A stretch of DNA of 19,239 nt from an uncultured Alistipes sp. (GTDB lineage Bacteria; Bacteroidota; Bacteroidia; Bacteroidales; Rikenellaceae): NCBI GenBank assembly GCA_900542505.1, contig UQNV01000042.1, positions 1 through 19,239 of the forward strand, read 5' to 3'. The translations under genes and the position numbers were made by a program. Below the pieces are notes generated by a model. It was not told where the DNA came from. It was given only the letters and a program-made list of their open reading frames with translations, and searched no databases. This document shows, piece after piece, positions 14,605 through 19,239 of the stretch; position 1 is the first letter of the stretch; each line of letters begins with the position of its first letter.

Positions 14605-14865
14605 TTACGACATAAGGTGGTATTGCCGGTAGAGTTCGTGGATAATGCCGTCGGCAAACCCCATACGGGGGAGCAGGATTGTGTCAATCCGACATATGCA
14701 CAACACATTGGTGAATATCCGCAGCACCGGGACAATCACCTACGCACGGCTCTGGTTCAGATAGAGCTGCTCCATGCGTTGGGCTACGGACATGGCCCGC
14801 ACCGGCACGGTTGCGAGCATCCAAAGGCTGCACAGAAGGAGCAAAAAACGAAGGTTCCTCTTCAT
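14605..14865 (-). pseudogene. Remnant of exopolyphosphatase (Ppx/GppA) C-terminus behind a signal-peptide-like start
   Basis: From 14793 to 14605 on the minus strand one frame reads MSVAQRMEQLYLNQSRA, a TAG stop (14742-14740), then VIVPVLRIFTNVLCICRIDT and LLPRMGFADGIIHELYRQYH before TAA. This matches the last 60 or so residues of Ppx/GppA phosphatases, in which the motif is RADVIVPA and the end is GLxDGIIxxLY; the conserved Asp of RAD is replaced by the stop. In front, and in frame, from ATG at 14865 is a 24-residue segment with basic start, hydrophobic core and VPVRA end that looks like a signal peptide foreign to this cytoplasmic family. The rest of ppx, some 250 or more residues, is absent. 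I infer a deletion or recombination scar. Translation, if any, would give a 41-residue peptide. Confidence 0.6.
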
Positions 14866-14976
14866 GGCCGGGAAATTTGGCTTCCCGAGGGGGACGTTTC
14901 TCGTAACAAGATAGTGCTTTTTCGCGACAAACCGCCCGCTTCGCCCTCTTTCGCGCATACATCCTAAAACGACAGC

Positions 14977-15010
14977 GCCCTCCGCACCCCTGAATCGGGA
15001 TGCGGAGGGC
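14977..15010 (-). terminator. Rho-independent terminator of the exbB-to-deaminase operon
   Basis: GCCCTCCGCA (14977-14986) pairs perfectly with TGCGGAGGGC (15001-15010), with inner CCC/GGG pairing. On the minus strand it is followed by GCTGTCGTTTTAGG. It lies 90 bases past the amidohydrolase stop. Confidence 0.8.
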
Positions 15011-15099
15011 ACCTCGCAAGTTCTGTCGCCCACCCGTTTCGCAGCAGCGGGAAAGGCGCCCGTGCGGCGGCCCCTTGGCGCCGCCGGAGGGCTCAGCGG

Positions 15100-16407
15100 C
15101 TACGCGCGCTTGATGCGCTCGACGGCAGCCGCCACGTCGGCATAGAGCCGCTCGAGGTCGACGCCTGCCAGCTGCCGGTTCTCGACAACGACGCGGCCGT
15201 CGACCACCACCGTCTCGACATCCGACGCCTTGCCGCAGTAGACCAGGTTGCCCACCAGGTCGTGGACGGGCTGCAGGTGGGGCTTCCGAAGGTCGACCAC
15301 CACCACATCGGCCAGCGCTCCTTCGCGGAGCACGCCCAGACGGCCGTCGAGGCCGAAGGCCCGGCCGCCGTTGCCGGTCGCCATGCGGAGCGCCTCGTAG
15401 GCGGGCAGCGCGCAGGGGTCGCCCGTCGCGGACTTCTGCAGGAAGGTTGCCGTACGCAGCTCCTCCCACAGGTCGAGGTCGTTGTTCGAGCAGGTGCCGT
15501 CGGTGGCCACCGTCACGCAGGCCCCGGCCCGGCGCAGCTGCTCGACGGGGGCCACGCCGCTCGAGATTTTCATGTTGCTCTGCGGGTTGTGCGAGACGAC
15601 GACGCGCCGCTCGACGAGCGTGCGCAGGTCACTGTCGGTCAGATGGACGCAGTGCGCCGCAATGAGCCGCTCGTCGAGCAATCCGAGGCGGTCGAGATGC
15701 TCGACAGGCGTGCAGCCGAAGCGCTCGCGGATGATGCGCATCTCGTCCTGGGTTTCCGCCACGTGGGTCATCATCCGCAGGCCGTGCCGGTCGGCCAGTT
15801 CACGCCCCCTGCGCAGATTCTCGGGCGAGACGGTATAGGCCGAATGGGGCGCCACGGCAATCTGCACGCGCGAACTGCCGGCAGCGGCCGCCACGGCGCG
15901 CTCCACCTGCGGGAAGACCTCGTCGATGTTGGTGTCGAAGTAGTTGCAGCCCAGCATTGCGCGGATGCCCATCCGCTCGGCCTCCTCGACGCAGCGGTCC
16001 TCGTGGTAATACATGTCGACGAACGAGGTGATGCCTCCGAGCAGCATCTCGACGATGCCCAGCGTCATGCCCAGCGCCACGTCGTCGGCCGTCTGGCATG
16101 CCTCGAAGGGCCAGATATAGTCGTTGAGCCACTCCATGAGGGCGATATCGTCGGCGTAGCCCCGCTGGAGCGTCATCGCCGCATGGCAGTGGGTGTTGAC
16201 CAGGCCCGGCATGACCAGCTTGCCGCGACAGTCGAAGAGCCGCGCATCGGGATGCGCTGCCAGGAACTCGTCGGCCTCGGCATCTCCGGCCTCGACCCGC
16301 TCGATGCGGTTGCCGACGATGCCGACCCAGCCCGTGAAGTATTTCGGTGCGTCCGCCTCCGCCGTCATGGGAAGCACGGTCGCGTTTCGGAACAGAATGG
16401 ATGTCAT
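15100..16407 (-). CDS. Amidohydrolase, 5'-methylthioadenosine/S-adenosylhomocysteine deaminase type
   Basis: This is a cytoplasmic metal-dependent deaminase of the AHS (amidohydrolase) superfamily, 435 residues. Metal ligands are visible as His73 and His75 in GLVNTHCHAAM, His215 in THVAET and Asp303 in ATDGTCSNND. Glu218 and His252 (AHCVHL) fit the active site, and SHNPQSNMKISSGVAPV (272-288) is strongly conserved in MTA/SAH deaminases. The C-terminal GALADVVVVDL is the typical return to the composite beta domain. Likely substrates are SAH, MTA or related adenosine derivatives, linking it to S-adenosylmethionine recycling; guanine or other purine deamination is less likely but not excluded. 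It is the last gene of the block; the start is 135 bp past the DUF1573 stop, with a hairpin between and no promoter visible. Confidence 0.92.
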   Translation of the reverse strand: MTSILFRNATVLPMTAEADAPKYFTGWVGIVGNRIERVEAGDAEADEFLAAHPDARLFDCRGKLVMPGLVNTHCHAAMTLQRGYADDIALMEWLNDYIWPFEACQTADDVALGMTLGIVEMLLGGITSFVDMYYHEDRCVEEAERMGIRAMLGCNYFDTNIDEVFPQVERAVAAAAGSSRVQIAVAPHSAYTVSPENLRRGRELADRHGLRMMTHVAETQDEMRIIRERFGCTPVEHLDRLGLLDERLIAAHCVHLTDSDLRTLVERRVVVSHNPQSNMKISSGVAPVEQLRRAGACVTVATDGTCSNNDLDLWEELRTATFLQKSATGDPCALPAYEALRMATGNGGRAFGLDGRLGVLREGALADVVVVDLRKPHLQPVHDLVGNLVYCGKASDVETVVVDGRVVVENRQLAGVDLERLYADVAAAVERIKRA

Positions 16408-16460
16408 AATGAATGTTTGTTGAGTTGTTTTTCCCGTCCGAAGCCTGCCGCCTCGGACAA

Positions 16461-16490
16461 CATACCCGGGCGAGCGTGCGTCCGGGTATG
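16461..16490. terminator. Hairpin between DUF1573 gene and amidohydrolase gene
   Basis: CATACCCGG (16461-16469) pairs perfectly with CCGGGTATG (16482-16490). On the minus strand only TTGTCC follows, so it may attenuate rather than stop transcription into the amidohydrolase gene. Confidence 0.4.
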
Positions 16491-16542
16491 GTTCTCCGTG
16501 TCGGGATGCCGGCCTGACATGCCGCGAGCATCCCCGACCGGG

Positions 16543-17064
16543 TTACTCCTCCTCTTCGTCGTAGGAGCTGCCCTGCACCGTGATGACGGTACGTCCGGCC
16601 GACGAGTTGGAGTAGACCTGAATGACCTTGTAGAAGGTACCGGGCTCGCTCTTGTGCGGTTCGTAGGTGATGCGGATTACCCCCTCGCCGCCCGGAGCCA
16701 CAGGCCGCTTCGAATAGCTCGCCTTCAGACACGAGCACGAGGTGAAGACCCGCGTGACGACCAGCGGCACCGTACCCTCGTTCACAAAGACGAAGTCATG
16801 GGCCAAATCGCCGCCCCGGCGCGGTACGCGGCCGAAGTCGTAAACCGATTCGGTGAACCGCAGCAGGGCTCCCTCCTTGCGTGCGGCACTCCGCCGCTCG
16901 CGGCGCGTGGCGCCCTCCTCCCTCTTCGGAGCGTTGCCGGCAACGACATCCCTCTGCTCCGATGCGGTCGCCGGGACCTCAGCCGCAGGCTTCGTCTCCC
17001 GGCTCCGGGCCTCGCCCGTCGCAAGGAGCAGGCACCCGATGCATGTCCAAACTAATTTACGCAT
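16543..17064 (-). CDS. Secreted DUF1573-domain protein
   Basis: This is a probable periplasmic protein of 173 residues; DUF1573 proteins have an immunoglobulin-like fold related to ASPM/Hydin domains and no proven role. It begins with a signal peptide (MRKLVWTCIGCLLLATGEARS), then a low-complexity charged linker (about 22-66), then the DUF1573 domain (about 69-165): YDFGRVPRRGGDLAHDFVFVNEG, the SCSCLKA pair (Cys110, Cys112) and APGGEGVIRITYEP. The C-terminus is acidic (DEEEE). The open frame starts 39 residues upstream but MRKLV with the signal peptide is the sensible start. It lies 137 bp downstream of the TonB-type gene with no promoter, which suggests a shared transcript and an envelope role. 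Confidence 0.9.
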   Translation of the reverse strand: MRKLVWTCIGCLLLATGEARSRETKPAAEVPATASEQRDVVAGNAPKREEGATRRERRSAARKEGALLRFTESVYDFGRVPRRGGDLAHDFVFVNEGTVPLVVTRVFTSCSCLKASYSKRPVAPGGEGVIRITYEPHKSEPGTFYKVIQVYSNSSAGRTVITVQGSSYDEEEE

Positions 17065-17201
17065 AATCGTTTCTCTTTTTTGCGGACGCACCCCGCAAAG
17101 GGCGCTCCGCCGTAGTTCGCTGTTCTCGCTCCGCAATCGGCCGAAGCGGCCGGCGGCAACAGCCCGCCGCACGGAGGGCATGCAGCCCCCGCTCCGGGCC
17201 G

Positions 17202-17891
17202 CTACTCCATGCGGAAGACATAGGTAATGGTTCCGCCCTGCACCGCCGCACGGCTCTCCGTGAAGCGGGCCTTGCGGGCAGCCTCTAGGGCCGCCGCCAC
17301 CAGAGCGGGGTCACTCTCGGTCGACCCCTTGGGCTCATACGAAGCGCCGGTCACGTTGCCCTTGGGCCCCACCGTCACGCGGATGACCACCTTGCCGCTC
17401 TTGTTGCCCGGATAGACGGGCTTGGGCAGCGCCCCGACCAGGCCGCGTCCCTGCAGCCCCTTGTCGAGCTGGTCGAGGCCGTCGACATCGAGCCCAGGCC
17501 CCTTGCCGCTCGCCTTGTCCTCGCCCTTCGGCGCGCGGGGGTTGCCCGCATTTTCGGGTTCGTCGGCCCCGCCCTTGTTCATCCGGAAAAGCGCCTTGGG
17601 ATTGGGCGTCTGCGTCGTCTCGTCCTTGCCGCTCACCTGAGCCGTCTGCTCGACGGGAGCCACCTCGTCGTGCATGCGCGGTTCCGAGGCCCGCCGCACG
17701 GGAGGCCGCTGCGGCTCGGGTGCGGGCGGCTCCGTAAAGTCGATGACAATCGTATCGCCGGGCTTCTCCTCGATGCGCCTGAAATCGAACGACACGAGCG
17801 CGAACGCGACGACGAGCAGCAGCGCATAGCACGCGGCCGCAACCGTCGCCCACTTCCGGGGAGTCCTGTCGTTCGGGTCGTAATAATACAT
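17202..17891 (-). CDS. TonB-family energy transducer
   Basis: TonB proteins span the periplasm and pass proton-motive energy from ExbB/ExbD to outer-membrane receptors. This 229-residue protein has a short cytoplasmic start (1-13), a single membrane anchor (about 14-34), a proline-rich and charged periplasmic linker (about 53-150, with PPAPEPQRPP) and a C-terminal TonB domain (about 150-229) in the short Bacteroidota form: PKPVYPGNKSGKVVIRVTV, GNVTGASYEPKGST and the end ITYVFRME. The start at 17891 gives the usual topology. It sits 83 bp after exbD in the same direction. A TolA-like role in envelope stability is an alternative, but the C-terminal domain fits TonB better. Confidence 0.9.
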   Translation of the reverse strand: MYYYDPNDRTPRKWATVAAACYALLLVVAFALVSFDFRRIEEKPGDTIVIDFTEPPAPEPQRPPVRRASEPRMHDEVAPVEQTAQVSGKDETTQTPNPKALFRMNKGGADEPENAGNPRAPKGEDKASGKGPGLDVDGLDQLDKGLQGRGLVGALPKPVYPGNKSGKVVIRVTVGPKGNVTGASYEPKGSTESDPALVAAALEAARKARFTESRAAVQGGTITYVFRME

Positions 17892-17974
17892 GTTCTCTTA
17901 CGTTTCAATATCCTTCGTTCGCGCACGAGCGGTCCGCACCACTCCGTGCCGGAGACCGCACGCGAACAGCTCTC

Positions 17975-18379
17975 CTACCGCGGCGACGTGGCCAGGATAA
18001 GCTTGTACTTGTTGTCCTTGGCGATATTCATCACCTTCACCACCTCGTCGACGGCCACCGTCTTGTCGCAGTGCAGCGACACGGTGGGTTCCTCCTGTCC
18101 TTCGAGGCGCGTCGTGAGCGCACGCTCGACTCCCTCGATGGACCCCACGTCCTGCAGCTCGACATAGTAGCGGTAGCCGTGGCCCGTATCCTGAATCGAA
18201 ACGGTCGTCATCGCCTTGTCCTTCAGCTGGTTCGAGCTTTTGGGAAGCATCAGCTTCAGGGCATTGGGGTTGATGAGCGTCGTCGCTATCAGCAGAAAGA
18301 GCAGCAGCAGGAACATCAGGTCGGTCATCGACGACGCCGAAAAGCTCTTATCGACCTTCGAACCGTGTTTGATTGCCAT
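17975..18379 (-). CDS. exbD: ExbD/TolR-family biopolymer transport protein
   Basis: This is the single-pass stator component of the TonB motor, 134 residues. The membrane helix begins at SSMTDLMFLLLLFLLIATTL (about 16-36), with the conserved proton-path Asp20. It is followed by INPNALKLMLPKS, the usual exit from the helix, and a small periplasmic domain (about 58-134) with the typical VSLHCDKTVAVDEVVKVMNIAK segment. The gene begins 6 bp after the exbB stop, so the two are certainly co-transcribed and probably translationally coupled. Confidence 0.95.
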   Translation of the reverse strand: MAIKHGSKVDKSFSASSMTDLMFLLLLFLLIATTLINPNALKLMLPKSSNQLKDKAMTTVSIQDTGHGYRYYVELQDVGSIEGVERALTTRLEGQEEPTVSLHCDKTVAVDEVVKVMNIAKDNKYKLILATSPR

Positions 18380-18385
18380 GACGCA

Positions 18386-19060
18386 CTATTTTTGAACGGG
18401 TTGGTTGAGAATGTCCATGAAGGCAATCGAGTTGGCCTCCATCTGGAAGACCAGCTTCTCGATGCGTGCCACCAGGTAGTTGTAGCCGAAGTAGGCCGGG
18501 ATGCCGACGATGAGGCCCATCACCGTGGTGACCATCGCCACGTACATACCGCTCGAAAGCAGCCCCAGGTCCACCGTGCCGCCCGCAGCCGACATGTCCA
18601 TGAAGGTCTGCACCATGCCGAGCACCGTACCGAGGAAGCCAATCATCGGGGCGCCGCCGGCGATGGTCGCCAGGAAGGGCAGCCCGTTTTCGAGCTTCGA
18701 GACTTCGAGGTTGGCCACGTTCTCGATGGCCGTCTGCACGTCGCCCATCGGGCGGCCGATGCGCTCGATGCCCTTCTCAATCATGCGGGCAATGGGCGTA
18801 TCGGTCTTCTTGCAGAGGTTGACCGCCACGGCAATCTTGCCGTCCGAAATATAGTCGCGAATCCGGTTCATGAAGTTCATGTCGAGCACCGAGGCCTTGC
18901 GGATGGCGAGGAAACGCTCCACGAAGATGAAAATCGTCACGCCGCCCAGTGCCAGCAGCGGCCACATCAGCCAACCGCCCTTGGTGAACAGGGTCCACAG
19001 TCCCATGCGGGTCTCTTCGCTCGCAGCCACCATTTCGGCAGCCTGTAAAAAAGTCATCAT
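18386..19060 (-). CDS. exbB: ExbB/TolQ/MotA-family proton channel protein
   Basis: This is the three-helix inner-membrane proton channel of the TonB motor, 224 residues. The first helix is at about 31-50 (LMWPLLALGGVTIFIFVERF). A cytoplasmic stretch follows, then the conserved pair of helices at about 128-153 (GGAPMIGFLGTVLGMVQTF) and 170-193 (GMYVAMVTTVMGLIVGIPAYFGYNY). Two ATGs are adjacent (19058 and 19055); either could start. It lies 17 bp after the stop of the upstream partial gene, with no room for its own promoter, so it is transcribed from further upstream, outside the window. Confidence 0.95.
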   Translation of the reverse strand: MMTFLQAAEMVAASEETRMGLWTLFTKGGWLMWPLLALGGVTIFIFVERFLAIRKASVLDMNFMNRIRDYISDGKIAVAVNLCKKTDTPIARMIEKGIERIGRPMGDVQTAIENVANLEVSKLENGLPFLATIAGGAPMIGFLGTVLGMVQTFMDMSAAGGTVDLGLLSSGMYVAMVTTVMGLIVGIPAYFGYNYLVARIEKLVFQMEANSIAFMDILNQPVQK

Positions 19061-19077
19061 AACGTCGTTTTTTGTTT

Positions 19078-19239
19078 TTATTTGTTATTTGAGTTTTCTG
19101 TGTTGTCGGGCGCCTCCGCGTCGGTTGCCTCCTCCGCATCGGCCGCCGAAAGCCCCTCGCCGGCCCTGGCCGCTTCGCGCAGCCGCTGCTTTTCGACGCG
19201 GCGCTCCTCACGGCGGGCCCGCCGCTTGCGGTTGGTGAA
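19078..19239 (-). CDS. C-terminal tail of an unidentified protein (partial)
   Basis: The last 53 codons of a gene running off the right edge end in TAA at 19078, 17 bp before exbB. The visible part is highly charged: an Arg/Lys/Glu-rich stretch (FTNRKRRARREERRVEKQRL) and then an acidic, Ala-rich tail ending NTENSNNK, probably coiled or disordered. This is not enough to name a family. It is the next gene upstream in the exbB operon. Confidence 0.65.
   Translation of the reverse strand, partial: FTNRKRRARREERRVEKQRLREAARAGEGLSAADAEEATDAEAPDNTENSNNK

Noticed and set aside
15262..17055. Long plus-strand open frame opposite the amidohydrolase and DUF1573 genes (597 codons)
   Set aside because: Antisense shadow crossing two genuine genes; no domain recognised.

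Overview
The window comes from a GC-rich member of the Bacteroidota, most likely Alistipes or a close relative. Several genes are preceded by the Bacteroidota sigma-factor promoter (a -7 box TAnnTTTG, sometimes with TTTG or TTG about 19-20 bases upstream), and no start codon depends on an obvious Shine-Dalgarno site. The gene content also fits: an eukaryote-like GH13 branching enzyme, a TQSxxE-type S41 peptidase, a DUF1573 protein and a POT transporter. Genus is an inference from composition and gene content; no search was run.

Layout. Positions 105-4377 hold a minus-strand block read from right to left: a TetR regulator, a PhnP-like metallo-beta-lactamase-fold hydrolase, a short-chain dehydrogenase, the ribosome-assembly GTPase EngB and PRPP synthase (prs), closed by a strong terminator. 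Next is a plus-strand secreted protein of the YfbK family that has lost its whole von Willebrand A domain (4653-5657). The branching enzyme glgB (5805-7838) and a small lipoprotein (8276-8674) lie on the minus strand. The lipoprotein seems to end at a premature amber codon. A 37-bp tandem duplication lies upstream of a plus-strand POT-family peptide transporter (9166-10665). Minus-strand tpx (10828-11340) and a secreted S41 peptidase (11544-13283) follow.

From about 13284 to 14600 the DNA becomes visibly AT-rich. It carries a plus-strand TetR-type regulator with a second helix-turn-helix-like motif at its C-terminus, then a possible orphan promoter with two hairpins. After that comes a 3' remnant of an exopolyphosphatase (Ppx/GppA) gene fused in frame behind a signal-peptide-like start. 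This stretch looks like a site of insertion and deletion.

The right end (15100-19239, minus strand) is a probable operon: the tail of an unidentified gene, exbB, exbD, a TonB-type transducer, a DUF1573 periplasmic protein and an MTA/SAH-deaminase-type amidohydrolase, closed by a terminator at 14977-15010. ExbB, ExbD and TonB would form the proton-driven motor that energises outer-membrane TonB-dependent receptors. The other genes are mostly housekeeping (PRPP supply, ribosome assembly, glycogen synthesis, peroxide defence, peptide uptake).

No intact, clearly new multi-gene system was found. The observations most worth following are the vWA-less YfbK protein, the amber-interrupted lipoprotein, the ppx remnant and the AT-rich island around it.
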